Below are positions 12,313 to 25,300 of a DNA stretch of 64,000 bases, in pieces. The position numbers were made by a program, and so were the translations under genes. Positions within the stretch are counted from its first letter, which is position 1. Each line of letters opens with the position of its first letter. The notes beneath the pieces were generated by a model. That model worked only from the letters and a program-made list of their open reading frames with translations. It did no database searches and was not told where the DNA came from. This DNA comes from Nymphaea colorata (Eukaryota > Streptophyta > Magnoliopsida > Nymphaeales > Nymphaeaceae): the NCBI RefSeq assembly GCF_008831285.2, contig NC_045145.1, forward strand, positions 16,322,040 to 16,386,039. The letters run 5' to 3'.

Positions 12313-13098
12313 AATTAAGAAAGATATACTATTCCTTGATGCTTAACCAGTCCTTGATTTGTGTGTACATATGTGAATTGCTCTTCCTTTGATTGAATCA
12401 TAACCAAATGCTTTTGACATTCAATGAAATTCTTGCTTTCAGTATTGCTATTATGGATGATAGTAGTGGACGGAAAGAATTGTAATGACTATAAATTGAA
12501 TTCTGAATCTGTCGGGAACTGCGATCCTCTGTCATGGGAACCTAATTTCACCTGATATGTCGATCAACCCCGATGTCAATATCCCAAAGATTGAACATCG
12601 AAATCATCAGGTTTCTCGATTCTCTTGAAAGGAATCCTTCCTTTCTTGCTTTGTTGAATGCCTTGTTTTGTATACCATCTAAGTTTTCTGCTGCTTCCTG
12701 ATGGGTCATTTGTTTGCAGGCGCAAAAATCTTACCGACAACGAGATTTCCAGGGGGAAAAAATAATCATGGGCTCTAGACATCTTGATCTCGTCAACCGA
12801 ACGTCTCAAAAAATTTTTAAGTGGACAGCTCATGGACAGATCCCATGCGATTTCTTGTGCTGTTCTCACTTGACTGCATCCGTTACTAGATGGGTTTCCA
12901 TTCTCTACTGCCTATCACCTTGGTAAGATGAGTTCCACACAGAGCGACTACCAGTGGGAGGACATGCCAATATTTAATATTTTTTGTTTGTAATCTTCGT
13001 ATCGTTTTCATATATATCCATAAACTGGTATCCTGTCTTGCATATGAAAAGAAAAAGAAAAAAAAAAGGATAAATTAAAAGTAGATCGCTCATACTAG
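12313..13098. other. 3' flank of the MIZ1-like gene; no further gene
   Basis: Contains the presumed 3' UTR, with AATGAA-type words near 12423, and then AT-rich filler. Open frames in 12576-12926 overlap on both strands and resemble nothing. Confidence 0.5.
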
Positions 13099-13323
13099 GC
13101 GCAATTTGATAACTGATAACCTCGGATTTTAGATTCTCATGATTTAAGAACTGTAGATTTAAGATCAAGACTCTCTCCCTCTGATATGAAATCTTTTTTC
13201 AATCTTTAGTTTGATGGACCATAGATTTTACAATGGATTTTTTATCGAATCAACAAAAACGTGTCACGTCTTATTCACATCAGATCCGTGGATTTTAAAT
13301 CGGGAGCGATCAAACATGCCTTT
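13099..13323. mobile_element. Candidate short inverted-repeat element (MITE)
   Basis: The left end reads GGCGCAATTTGATAACTGATAA and the right end, on the opposite strand, reads GGCATGTTTGATCGCTCCCG. Both then continue into GATTTTA/GATTTAA words, so the ends form imperfect terminal inverted repeats about 225 bp apart. No clear target duplication. Family unassigned (PIF/Harbinger- or hAT-like). Confidence 0.4.
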
Positions 13324-14099
13324 AATGATTTTTGGTGCTGGTAGAATGTCAGATCAAATCTAACCCCATATAGGTGTAATTTGCAAGGTTTATTTGGTAA
13401 CAGTTTAATCCTTGTATTAGGTAGAGTTGTAGTTTATTTGAGACGAATGATGTGATGTCCAGTGGGTTGTCTAAACGTCAACTTCAATATTGTTCAATTG
13501 TTCTCTAAAAGTGAAGAAAGTATTTGCATCAACTTCCACATAGCCTTTTAAAGTGTTTACAAATCATGGCCATTGTATAATTAGAAAAGACCAACTAGCC
13601 AAGTAAATATCTTACCAATTCTATACCACAATTCGCAAGATATCCAAAGTTATTCTTTTCCTAAGTTTGATGCTTTACCTTGCCTGGTGTTTGTATAAAT
13701 GGAGCTTCTGGAGTAGGGTCTTAATTATTCAAAGAAAAAGAAAAATTACAAAATATAGTAGAAAAAAATAAAACTAAAACGTGATTCCCATTCTCCAGAT
13801 AAACAAGCAAAAGAGCAAGCTACGAAGAATTGTTGTGAAAGCATACTAAATCGACTCAACTGAATTGAATCAATGATCTACCATGGGTACCATAGGTCAT
13901 GCTTTATCTATTAACCTTAATTAATTAAAATTCTTTTCACCTTCTTCAAAAATATATAAATATATAGTAATATTTTCTAATTTGATTTAAGGCCGGCCAA
14001 TTCAAATAGCCACTGAATCCATAGCCTAACCAATTGGTTCAATTTAGATAAGAAAAGAAAGAACTTCGAAGAACCAAGTTCCCCAATCACTTGAGTTGG
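13324..14099. other. Gene-free AT-rich stretch
   Basis: I see no coding frame, RNA gene or clear repeat in this interval. Confidence 0.5.
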
Positions 14100-14291
14100 T
14101 TTAACACATCAGAAGTTTAGTCCCGTATCGAAGATTGTGAATGATCTTCAATGGCTTATAAAAGGAGGCCATTAATGAGATGATCGTCCTGGTTCCTAAC
14201 CTTTTTAAGGTTGAAGCCAAAATTGCTAGGAGGTAGGTTGGGATCTGTCGAACCAGGGGCCCGAGCCCAAGAGTGGGTCGGGTTGTTATAG
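14100..14291 (+). mobile_element. Solo LTR of a TRIM-type retroelement (fossil)
   Basis: About 190 bp that aligns with the LTRs at 46008-46437: it has the shared AGTCCCGTATCGAAGATTGT, GAGGCCATTAATGAGATGAT and GGTTCCTAACCTTTTT-type words and ends GGGTTGTTATA. No primer-binding site follows, so it is a solo or truncated LTR. The clear divergence between copies suggests an old insertion. Confidence 0.65.
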
Positions 14292-14949
14292 TTGGCCTCT
14301 AGGCTCTATTTAGGAGCTGAAAGTGTTAGTCCTTAAGCGTAGGACTGCATGTGTCATTAGCAAATTTATACATTGCAGGTTGTCTGAGAGATAAGCCCGT
14401 AATTGTGATCAATTGGGTTGAGTTTAATTGTCATTTTTTAAATATGAGTAATTAAATATGTGTGGATGCCATATATGGATTTTTAGGTCCATAATGAGTT
14501 GGATATAAGAATTCACTATAGATATACTACTGCAGTGGTGCTTATAGCCATATGTTTTTTTAGATTAGTTCCTCTTCTTTCCATAAGAGACTGTTATTTA
14601 TCTTGCATAAAGGCTGTGGAAGAGTTTGCTATGAATCAATGTCTTTGCTCTGATGTAAAACGCAATCAAGATTTTGAAATCCATTGAAAACAGTAAGGGA
14701 TTTGGCGTCACCTTTAGAATTCTTGTCTTCCGAACAGCCACCGAAGTTGACTAAGATGACCCAACATGCCAAGCTTTAGCATGTAAAACTCATGGAAATT
14801 GTCCACTAAATTTTGGAAGGCAGAAAGGAATCTGTGCCTGTGTTAACCAGATTCCAATCTAAGAAATAAAAATTTCCTCTACTAATAAGTCAAAATGGGA
14901 CATTTCTCTTATCTTTTTGATGAAACAAAGGTGCACCAAGGAAGTGATA

Positions 14950-15425
14950 TTAGGGGTGAACACGAGCTGAGTCGAGCCTGAGTTCAGCCAGCTCAACCAA
15001 TGAAACCTCAAGTTCGAGCTCTAGAATAGCTCGACAGAAGTAGTTCAAGCTCGACTTGGTAGTTATGTGTACAGCTTGAGTTCGTCCCAATTAAGGCTCG
15101 ACCAACTCGTTTGAATATATGGATCATTACTTTGCCATAAATAGAGCTTTACTCGATTAAGGCTCCACAAACTTGAAGAAGCCTTTGTAAAAACTTACAT
15201 ACTTAATTAATGTCAATATACTGGTTTTTTAATTAAAAAATGAGTAGGATATTTAAAAAATCGCTACACATCATTTTTTAGCCAAGTCGAGATTTAAAAG
15301 TTCGAGTTCAGTGAACTCGAATTCAACTCATTATTTGAACGACTCATTAAGCAAATAACTCGGCTCGAACTCGTTCACGAGCCAAGCTTTAACGAGTCAA
15401 GCTCATCTCATTGTTCACTCTTAGG
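14950..15425. mobile_element. TIR element with GAACACGAGC / GAGC-rich ends
   Basis: The left end TAGGGGTGAACACGAGCTGAG and the right end (opposite strand) CCTAAGAGTGAACAATGAGAT form imperfect terminal inverted repeats. The interior is a diverged foldback rich in AGCTCGA and TCGAGTT words. The TAGGGGTG-type tip recalls hAT-superfamily elements. No coding capacity and no clear 8-bp target duplication. A related piece lies at 53762-53935. Confidence 0.5.
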
Positions 15426-17850
15426 TAGACATAGAATCTTCAAGACTGATAGCACATGATTACTCTTTTCCAAATGATAGGAACTAAGAAAACTAAAAAC
15501 CAGTTCGGTAGATCAGTTTAACACGGTGATATAAGACCGGCTCCAACGGGGTCAGCCTTGTTGTGCATGCCTTTAAATCCATAAATATTAACAAAGCAAC
15601 ACAAAAATATCAACATTTTTGCTTGTAGTTGAAGCCAATCTCTTCAAAACTGAGTTTTCACATATTTAAATTTCGTGTTGGAAGTAAAAAGACATTTGGC
15701 CTAAAAAATGACATTTAAAAATGTCACTAAGGATGTCAATGGATTTGATTCAAATCGAATGTATACCTTACCATATCCACTTCTTAGGATATCTATGTAT
15801 ATTCGAAATATATACCGTCTCCAAATCCATTGATTGAGCCTCATGAACGCGTCCTTCTCAAGTTTTTTTTTTTTATTGTACTTAGCCCATTCCATCCAAT
15901 TAGGGGTGGATGAAGATGGTTGAGGTTTCCACGGTGTTTTCAAAAGTCTATTATCTAAAACATAATTTACGACAACCTTACTCGGTGTCACTAGTCCCAC
16001 TGTCAATTAAAAATTGTTAACCATATATTTAATGCCATCGTGGAAAAAAAAAAAATTTCTGTGACCAATTGTTGGTGTATTTAGCTGGTTTTATATTTCA
16101 ATTCATTTGCACCTTTTCTTTTTTTATGGGCAGAAATCATGTCGCCACTCGTTTTATCTCTCTATGTTGAAGAGTCTTTATTCGAATTTTCAATGTATTT
16201 AAGTTGCAGTGCGAGCATTTATTTTGTTTCAATATATTTTAAAATGACGGAAAAGTCCGGTCTTTCCGGACCGCCATGCTTTTCTGACGACAACATCAAG
16301 GGAAAACTCAAGTTGACTGCAACTTTGTAAGAAAATGAGCACCTGATTGAGAGTCTCCATCTCCACGGAATTCACACCCGTTGAAGGTCCGTAAGATGTT
16401 CAAAGTTGCATCATTATGAAGGGTCTGTTAGAGAATTAAGATATTACAGATGGTGCGGTCACTCCATTCCAAGCGAGGGCAGTTATAAGTAGAAATGAAT
16501 GCCATTTAAGACATAGCCAGATAGGGGCAGCAAGCTGCAGCCTACATGGGCCCTGTCGAATTATGGCCCTGTGCAGGAGGAAGAGAAGAAGAAGGCCAGT
16601 CTCTGGCCCCAGTATCTTTTCAAGCCAATTCCTCCCTCTCTCTTTTTCTTTTTACCCCAGAACAACTTTACCATGCCTCAGAAATAGTAGACAGGGTAGG
16701 GAGAATACTGCTGGGAAGCGGGGCACCAACACCATTGAGGTGGCTGCTTTGGTGGCAGAGAAGAAGAGTAAGGCTGAGGATCATCGCCATCGCCACTGCC
16801 ACCAACCACCGCCACCACCGCTCCCTCACAATGCCGACACAAACATGCTGTAGAGAAGGCCACTCTATGCCGTTGTACCTTTCAGAGTACGACTAGCAGT
16901 AAAGGCTGTCTGTTTGAAACTTGAAACACGTTACCTTGTCTCCATAGAAGGGATCAGAATCCCCTTCCCTCTCTCTCTTTCTCTCTCTCCCAAACTATTA
17001 GGGCACCCTTCCCTGAAATATATGGCGCATCAGCCACGGTTGGACGATGTCCCTAGACAGAGAAGCAAGGAAGAGTCCTCTTATGAAAATAAAGACAAGC
17101 ATAGAAAAGAGGCTTTCTAGCTTCAAACAGAAAAACCCAATTTGCAAGAACAGAAGAACTCTTGTTTTCTACGGCCCATGGATGCATATCCCAAACTTTG
17201 CGCACAACAAAACACAGAATCATTTTTTTACGCACCACCAACACAGACTCCTAGAAAATTGCCATAGCAGAAAGTATGGTGGATTTCCTGTGAATGTAGT
17301 AAGCCTATCTCGATGAGCTGATATACCGGGACTCACCAGAGTATAGTTAAAAGACGAGGTAAAAATCCCTTCAGGGGTAAGCCTTTGAACAGACCAAGTG
17401 AAATCTTATGAAAAGAAGAGCCAAATAATTAAACAATATGATTGCCAGAAGATATGAAGCTTATGTATAATACTAGTTTATACATATACAGAGAGAAATA
17501 AGAAGCATAGGATTTCTAAGGGAAAAGATTTCATTCGCGTTTAAGCACGGTAAGGAAAACATAAGCTGTTCTAACTTCTAACAAGATATATAGACATATT
17601 TTTTGGTTTCGTTTTCTTTTCCGGTTTCGACTTTGCTTTGCGCCGAGCTTTTCCTTTATTCTCGGCTGCATTCCTGCATATATATTATATATGTAATCCT
17701 TCCAACTTCTTTTCCTTTTCTCCCGTTCCTTCTGATCGTACACAAGTAAAACGAGAAGATGAAAGATCTGGAAATAAGAAGAAGCAGCCCAAAATTTCCC
17801 CTTGCGAAGAACCAGAACCAGAACGAGAAAGAAAGTGAGAGAGAGCCCGT
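15426..17850. other. Gene-free stretch between the TIR element and the MYB gene
   Basis: A GGATGTCAATGGATTTG word near 15731 and its inverted counterpart near 15820-15835 hint at a small decayed MITE. Two overlapping frames at 16546-16896 are low-complexity (Arg/His/Pro-rich) and not convincing. A CT-rich run lies at 16965-16990. No gene is supported. Confidence 0.45.
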
Positions 17851-18540
17851 TCAGTCACGACGCGGCGACAACAAAATGGAGTCCATGTAACTCTTCACCT
17901 CCCTCGCGATCATCTCCCTCAGCACTTCCAGATTCCTTCTCCCAATCGCCTCCTCTGCCGCGCCACCACTACCGCCACCGCTACCACCATTCTCAGGCGA
18001 TGTGCCGCTGCCCGGCGGACATAGGCTCAGCACCGTCGCCGGGTCAGGGACGTACTCCCTAAACGCCGAGAGCCTGACCTTCTTTTTCTCCTCGGCCGCC
18101 ACAACCGCGTACGGACCCTGCCCTTCCCCATCCGCCGCGTCATCCCCCACATCTACACCGCCGCAACCAGCGAGGAAGGCCTTCCTCTTGAGTGTGGAGT
18201 TCCAGTGGTTCTTGACTGCGTTGTCGGTGCGGCCGGGGAGGAGGCGGGCGATGGCTGACCAGCGGTTGCCGTGGAGGGCGTGGGCAGCAATGATGGCGCA
18301 GTCCTCCTCCTCTGAGAAGGGGCGGTGCTCCACTTGGGGGCTCAGCTGGTTGCACCACCTCAGCCTGCAGGACTTCCCCGACCGCCCAGGTATCTCGCGG
18401 CTGATGAGGGACCAGTTCCTGGTGCCCATCCGAGCCACCGCCCTGCTCAGAATCGCGTCCTCCTCAGGGTTCCACGGCCCTCTCACCCTCTCCTCACCCT
18501 CACCGGACGACGTTGACGACGTCGGAGAACCACCACCCAT
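17851..18540 (-). CDS. R2R3-MYB transcription factor, MYB44/70/73/77 (subgroup 22) type, 229 aa
   Basis: Intronless R2R3-MYB DNA-binding protein, expected in the nucleus. R2 spans about residues 20-67 ([11 protein letters not shown]... [21 protein letters not shown]) and R3 about 73-118 ([21 protein letters not shown]... WNSTLKRK); the regularly spaced tryptophans are present, with the usual Phe for the first Trp of R3. The linker [12 protein letters not shown] is typical of subgroup 22, whose members act in stress and abscisic acid or auxin responses. A C-terminal LSLCPPGS stretch resembles the family's EAR-like repression motif, and the tail [16 protein letters not shown] matches the conserved C-terminal helix. 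R3 also has [10 protein letters not shown] and [10 protein letters not shown] features seen in MYB1/25/109, so the exact subgroup is not settled. The coding part is GC-rich relative to its surroundings. Confidence 0.92.
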   Translation of the reverse strand: MGGGSPTSSTSSGEGEERVRGPWNPEEDAILSRAVARMGTRNWSLISREIPGRSGKSCRLRWCNQLSPQVEHRPFSEEEDCAIIAAHALHGNRWSAIARLLPGRTDNAVKNHWNSTLKRKAFLAGCGGVDVGDDAADGEGQGPYAVVAAEEKKKVRLSAFREYVPDPATVLSLCPPGSGTSPENGGSGGGSGGAAEEAIGRRNLEVLREMIAREVKSYMDSILLSPRRD

Positions 18541-18587
18541 CTCTCCCTCTCTCTTCGAGCTTCAAACAGAGGAGCAACTAACCCCAC

Positions 18588-18588
18588 C

Positions 18589-18619
<31 letters not shown>

Positions 18620-18794
18620 GGGTTCGGATGTTGCCGAAAAATTTAAAATGTGTTGTTAAAAAACAACAGAATAAAGTTAAAAATCCCATAAAACATTTGT
18701 TATGGTCAATCTCAATTGCTCGAATGTTGTTTTTTATTTTCAGATTTTTAATTTTGAGCCATCAGTTTATATGGGTAGGTGACAATGTAAGAGT

Positions 18795-18824
<30 letters not shown>
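18588..18824. repeat. Two (AT)n tracts upstream of the MYB start
   Basis: Pure AT runs at about 18588-18616 and 18795-18824. The first begins only about 48 bp upstream of the MYB ATG at 18540, in the leader or core promoter. Confidence 0.9.
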
Positions 18825-18825
<1 letters not shown>

Positions 18826-21800
18826 CTCGCATGAAAAAGGTAGCAGAAACAGCCTGTGGTAGACAATTGAAGTACGCTTCATATGTATATATTTCAATTA
18901 TGCGTATAATTTCGATGCGGTCTAAACTGTATAACCCAGGGCATGTTTTCGCCTGAGAAACTATTCCGGCAAAGTAGACTGTAGCAAGATAAATGTATTT
19001 TCCTAGATCCACCAGAGGCATTATTCGATGAAAGTGGATTGCACCGGTTGTTAGTTTATCATCTCTCGAGTCACATATAAACCACTGGAAACATGTGAAC
19101 CCATGAACACTTTGGTAACAAGAACTGACCTCTTGGAGCAAAAAAATGTCTAAGAGAAGGGTTACAATTTCTTCATTTCTATTTCATTCATCATACAAGA
19201 GGAACGACGGGAAACCGTGTAACTTGACTTATCGAGTGTAGTCTATCTGGTTGGCGGTAGAAGCAAGTGCAGCCGCTATCCTCTCAGCAGCAAAGAATAG
19301 AATCGGACATGAAATACCTGGGCGGTTTGGTCACACTTATTTTATAATATAGTTAAAGGCCTGGCCAGTTCAAACCCCACCGAGATACCTTGACCGGGCA
19401 ATATAAATTATAATAAGAGAACAAGAAGAAGAAAAGAAAAGGTAGTTTTGAACTGAAAAGAGTGCACACTTATATTGACTGTCGAAGAAAAGGAAGGCAT
19501 GAAGATCTTCTCAAGATTAAGATCCACACATGTTTCACAACAACGATTGTCCAGAAAGACAAAAAGAAAAAAAAGAAGCATCGGGTCCGGCGGGAATTGT
19601 GAACAGTGCCGGGCTGCGAGCTCAAAGCCGTCTGGGGGAAAACTCCAGGAGCGGTGTGAAGGTTAAGTAGGTAAATGTGAGAGGAAGGTTGGGGGGCCCA
19701 TCCTCCTTCCTGGATACAGCTGGACCATAGGACGGGACGCCTGGGGTCCACGCTGCTGCAGATCCGACGGCTGCGATTCGTCGCTTGTCCCCATCGGGAG
19801 AGGGGGGGCGGGCCCCGCGACAGCCTGGACGAATATCGCGTGAAGAAAGAGGGGGGGGGGGGGGTGGGGGGCGTTCGCTTCGTTGACCGCCACGACTCCG
19901 GCGCCGGTGCGTCCTCCGCCCTACGCGTGGCGATCGGACGGCCAGCTCCCCTCTCGAGAAGAAAGAAAATCTAAAAGCCGTTGGGCAGTTAACCGCGTGC
20001 CGTTTTTGTCGTTTTCCCCGTCCTGCCAAAACAGCTGGACTCCACCCACCGGACCTTTCCCCGGCGACGGAATGATGAGGTGGACGCGTGGGGCCCGGCA
20101 GGAGCTAGGTTTTCCGTCGGTGGACCCCTCTGATCTTCCACAACCCCAAATAATTCACGATATTTTCCCGTTTTTAACGCACCACCATCTCAATTAGTCA
20201 TTCCCCGTCGCGTCTTTAAAAAAAAGGGAAAAGGAAAAGGCCATTATTTCCACACAGAGAGCAGGGATATTAAAAAGGAGGCCGTAAAAAGTGGTGTAAT
20301 CTCAGCTACCCTTGTGGCTTACCGTGCATACGATCATTATGAAAACGACCATTTACAGTAAAAAGTAGATTTAAGAAGCGTCAGAAACAATTTTATTTTT
20401 TGAACACGCAATAATAAGATTGGAGTTATTGCGTCCCCTCACTTAAAGACTGAGGGTGGGATCAAACTAGAGGCATGTTTTTTCCATAAACCCCAACACA
20501 AACACAAGACAAAAAATTCAAAATTAAGGGTACCAGTAACCAGACAGATGAGTTACCATTTTATATTACTTGATTTTCTTCGTATTGCACCACTGCAACC
20601 GCAAGTCATCCACATCGGAAAACAGGAACTTGCATGTAGAAAACAATGCACCGATGGCTCGTGGAGGTTCGAATGACAAGGAGAACAAATGCAGGAGCGC
20701 AACGAGGCGGAGGTGAGGCGATGGCCTGCTTGGTTCACCAGGCCCTACCTAGCAGGCAGTAGAAACCATCGAGACAAAGCAATCGATCTCAGACCGACGC
20801 CGAAAGACAGGAGAGGCTTAATGAAAAGGGGAGAAAAACATCGACCGCTGACACTTGAATTTTTTTTTCAATATGAATTCCAACAAATCATTGGCCACAA
20901 GGTTTTTGCAAGCGACTTTCTGAAAAAATGTAAGCAAGAAATCGTGGAAACCAAACAACAGCTTCAAAAACGATATACACCACTCGTATTCTCAAGACTA
21001 CCATCCTTAAGAAGGAAAATTGTATCGAGAATAAGTCAATCGGCCGATTCAGTGATTCAGCTGCAAGTAGGCGAAAGATATTATTATTATTAATGGCTAC
21101 ATAAAAAATGTCGAAAATAATTTAAAATTTTAAAAAACAATTATTATACGACGCAAGGTACCCAAGTACCAGCCAATTAAATCATATCGGTTTGCCACTC
21201 ATCACCGATTCAGATTGGCCAACTCGGGCCGTTTTTACAACATTACACGGCCAACGGCGATGTCTTGGAAAATTGCACACCTGCATGCTTCCGCATCACA
21301 TAAAATTTCTAGACCTGGCTCAATCCCAATGTATAAAGATAGAAATAGCACATTAAGATTGTGCAAATTTTCACTTCCACACGCTCATCCGGTGAATAAA
21401 GACCGATTGCACATGGTGCGTCAAAAACTTTGAGGAACAACAAAATAAATGCTGTGTTGGGACCTTGAGCATAGTTTTGGTTGAGTATATAAAATTAACA
21501 AAGCATTGACCAAACAGACATGTCTCTAAGGATTGATAAGGATGGTCTAATCATACACTTTTTCAGTTGACCAAGCGCATAAAGCATAACCTTACGAACA
21601 GACATCAACATGACATAACAGAAAAAATCCATCCTGCTGAAATGCGACCTCAGTTGACAGCCAGGCCTAGAAGTACAAAAGCCAAATCAAATGGCAAATG
21701 GCCTGGACACACTAGCAAATGAAATGGTGCAAAATCAACAATAACTACAGCATAAACCAGAAAAGCACCAGGGCAAACAGATTGAAGGAACATAAACCAA

Positions 21801-22382
21801 GCACTGGTACTTCAAGGGTAGTTGAGCATTAATAAGTTCGGTACAGTACCCACAAGAACGCAAGCGAAGAAAAGATGGCCGGTCCATTATGCTATACTCT
21901 GGTTGCAACAGAAAAAGAAAAGGATAAAAGCAGAGTGTCCTTTCATTATGTCCCTCCTAAGTTTAACACCATGACAGAATTGGTGAAATTGAACTTCCTG
22001 CATATATGTACGTCCCTCGAGGAATTGGAGAATTATCCATGGTCCTTCAAAAAACAAAGAACCAAATAGTCAACAGACTTGACTGACGTGGGAAAAGCTT
22101 CCAGCATCAAGGAAAGCAAACGTGGAGCTTTCAATTGCCCACCTAGACTTCATGTGGACAGAATTGTATGAAAAAAATTGCCAAGATCTTATGAAAGAAA
22201 CAAAAAGGATCAGACGGATTCTGGATTTGCTGTTGACTCATGTCTTCCCATGAACAATTCAACCACAGCCATGAAGGTGCGAGCTTGTTCTGATACAGAG
22301 TCCACGTGCAACATATCAAGCAGTGGCCAATCTTGTAAAAAAAACCCAAATTTCTACCAACTTGCACATTAGACTTACATGC
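18825..22382. other. MYB upstream region and CYP40 3' flank; no gene
   Basis: Holds the presumed MYB promoter and the CYP40 downstream region. A GC-rich island at 19690-20130 contains a long G run at 19851-19871. A fragment with a B-box-like GGCCAGTTCAAACCCC word lies at 19355-19375. Overlapping frames at 19622-20197 are low-complexity on both strands. The 134-codon frame at 20689-21093 has no recognisable domain and an atypical composition. No gene is supported. Confidence 0.5.
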
Positions 22383-25300
22383 TTATTGGAACATTTTGGC
22401 ATAGGCTCTACGCTCCTGGTCTCGTCTATCAGCAATCTGCAACATATCATGACATTAAGGAATATCATAAAATAATACCTACAATTCCATGTCAAGATTC
22501 ATTCCTACACACCTTCTTCCTTGCAGCAGCGAGTTCCTTCTTAATTCCTCCTACAGAAACAAGAAAAGAAATGAACCCCATGTTGCAGAGTTATGTTGTT
22601 ACATGGACATATTTAATGAAGTTCTACAAGGCCAGGTCAGAGGATGTGGCGTGCCAATTAAGGCGTCTGTGTTACAGAAATAGGCAATAAAATTCCTGAA
22701 TAGTAGAAAGTTCACAAACCATCATTTGGTTCCAACTCTAAAGCCTTCTTAAAGCTTTCAACAGCAGCATCAACATCGTTAAGAGCCATGTAAGCCTGCA
22801 GGATTTTGATCAAAGAAAGATGAACAAATACACATACTCCAAGGCAAAAAAAAATGAAGCTTTTCTTTTTCCAATTCTCCTTTCTTAAAATCATCAAATA
22901 AACCCAATGAGATTCCAACCTAAATGCATATAAGAAAACATGCAGCATTTATTCAAGGAGTTTCCTAATTTGTTGAAAAGATGGTGGGAAAGGACGCCTA
23001 CTTTTCCCACATAACAAAAGAAACCTGAGCTTGAGGAGCTACATTCTAGAACAGGTTCACTCTGCTTCGTTTTGCCCCAATCATGTATTGCAGGCTTACA
23101 GCAGCATGGGCAAGGGATCAAGCTTAGTTCAGGTATCCCAGTATATACCATATTAGACCACATCCAGCAACTGTTAGTGTTAGCTCAAGCTGTCAGTGAC
23201 CCACTGTGGTCATGTACAACTGTTTGGCAACATGCTCGTTCATGTGCACAAGAACATTCCGCAAATGTTTTTTTGTATGTGTTTTTCCAAAATATCACAT
23301 AAAAACAAAGAAATAAGGAAAAACCTGAAAAGGACATGATATTTTCAAAAGTTTTGCCAAAATGAAAAATATCATCTTTTTCTGCACTTTTTTAAAAGGT
23401 ATTTTAAATCTAATTTCGAATTTTCTGGGGGTTTCACTTAACATTTTAATAATGATTTGGAATTTATATCAGTGTTTTGTAACAAAATCATTAGTGGTTG
23501 CATACTTCTCTATTTTTTTTTTTTTTAGAGAAAAGCAAACTTCCTAATTAATACTCGTAAACCGAATAACGATATCTATGACAATGCGTTAAATGCACAG
23601 GGGAGGTAAAGTTTGGTTGCATTTTCACTATATTTCCTTTTGTATAATGTGGAAACTGGAGACAAGATACTTTTCGGGAAAACAAATATAAAACAAGTCA
23701 GCCGCCAAAAGATTAGTTTCCTTCAACTGGAAAGGAAAACAATTTGCAAGCATAAAGAAATATGCATATGTATGTCCACTATATTTCCCTATCCCCTCTT
23801 CAAAACAAAATGAAAACATTTCTAAAATCAAACTTTAAGTAGTAAGAAGATGGAACGTACAAGTAAAGAACCAAACCAACAAAAGATAAATTTTGTCACA
23901 GGAACCATCTATGCACTGTGAGCATGTGACTACCTTGTGACAGTATCTGACATCCTTTGAAAATAGAACATCCAACATCATAACATGTAAACTTACATTA
24001 AACCACTAAACATAGATCTGACATATCCCTGTGACATAGTGTCTCTGCCAGTTCACCATGACCACATTAGTCCTTAGCATGGTAAAATGACATCCAACAA
24101 CTTTCTTTCCTAATGAATCCACAGGTTCATGAATTCTTGTGTAAGGATGAACGCTTTCCAGTTGACAATGCAGAAGCACGCTAGAGAACCTCTGATATAA
24201 AGCTAAACATTTTGCTGACCAGCTAAACCAACAAAATGCTATTGAAGAGAACTTTATGAATGTGATATCCTCAAAAGAAAATAAGCTGCTTTTGCCAGCT
24301 TTCACAAGGCGATAGCAAGAGGAGGGACGCACTAAACATGATGGAGTTCTGCCATCATCAAGGAGACAGATCTGAGGTCTTAGAAGTAGACAAACCTGGC
24401 CCTGGCGGAAAAGAGCTTTCACATTGTCTTCTCCATCACGCATTGCAAAATCAGCATCCAGAAGAGCACCCTTCAGATCACCTAGTTTCAGTTTACATGC
24501 CTAAAAAAAGTAAAGCCAACCAATCAAGTTTCAGAATAAGTTCTCAAGATAAACTGAAAAATAAAGTGAAAGTGTTTCATGAAAATTCTTTTCTGAAGCT
24601 GGAAGGCCTGAGGAACAGGAAGTTAATGAAGCTTAAGCAGTAAAGTATGTTAATGTGATGACCCATCCAAAGATTTGCAATGTGTGTGTGTGTAGGGTGG
24701 TGATGGTTGGGGATTAGGAGCATCTTCCACTTCTCAGTTGGCTATATGAAAGACTTTTCTCTCATCAATATCATGTTAAATTTCTGCAGAACAAACACCA
24801 AAACAACCGTGAAAGGTGCAATGGTTGAGAAGTCTAAAACTCTTAAGTTCATGTCACGTAGAGCTTACTTAGAGTATTTCAAGGGTAATGCCCGTTACAT
24901 ACATTTGACTGCAAAATGGAAGAGGGATGGGTCTTGCCCAAAAAAAAAAAAAAAAAAGGAAAATCCCACATGTACATGCTAGCTGCAGAGTAGGATGCAA
25001 CCAAGAGTCTGTTGGCAGTCCGGAGAACCTACAGAGGAGGAGGGAAAGGGAGATACTAATCTATAAGTGCATAGCCAACTCATGAGCCCCAAAATCTGGC
25101 ATATTCCATACGCATAGTTTTCTGGTTCTGCCACAGTGCCACTGACGGGAGGACAGGATAATTATCTACAAGCACCAAACCAACACAGAGAGCTATTCAC
25201 TATTGTTGCCAAAACTGCAACAGATGCACGCCTTAGATTATATTTCTGCTTCGGCCACTGATGGCATGCAGCTTCAGTTTCTAAAATAGAAACATTAAAA

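Noticed and set aside
16546-16896. Overlapping plus-strand frames as a small protein gene
   Set aside because: Low-complexity Arg/His/Pro content on several frames at once, which is typical of a GC-rich non-coding stretch.
18002-18619. 205-codon frame antisense to the MYB gene
   Set aside because: Antisense shadow of a GC-rich coding exon; no domain.
19622-20197. Frames on both strands in the GC-rich island upstream of the MYB
   Set aside because: Poly-Pro/Arg compositional frames open on both strands. GC content, not coding selection, explains them.
20689-21093. 134-codon plus-strand frame as a gene
   Set aside because: No domain, odd composition, and a Tyr-repeat end from (TAT)n. It lies just beyond the CYP40 3' end.
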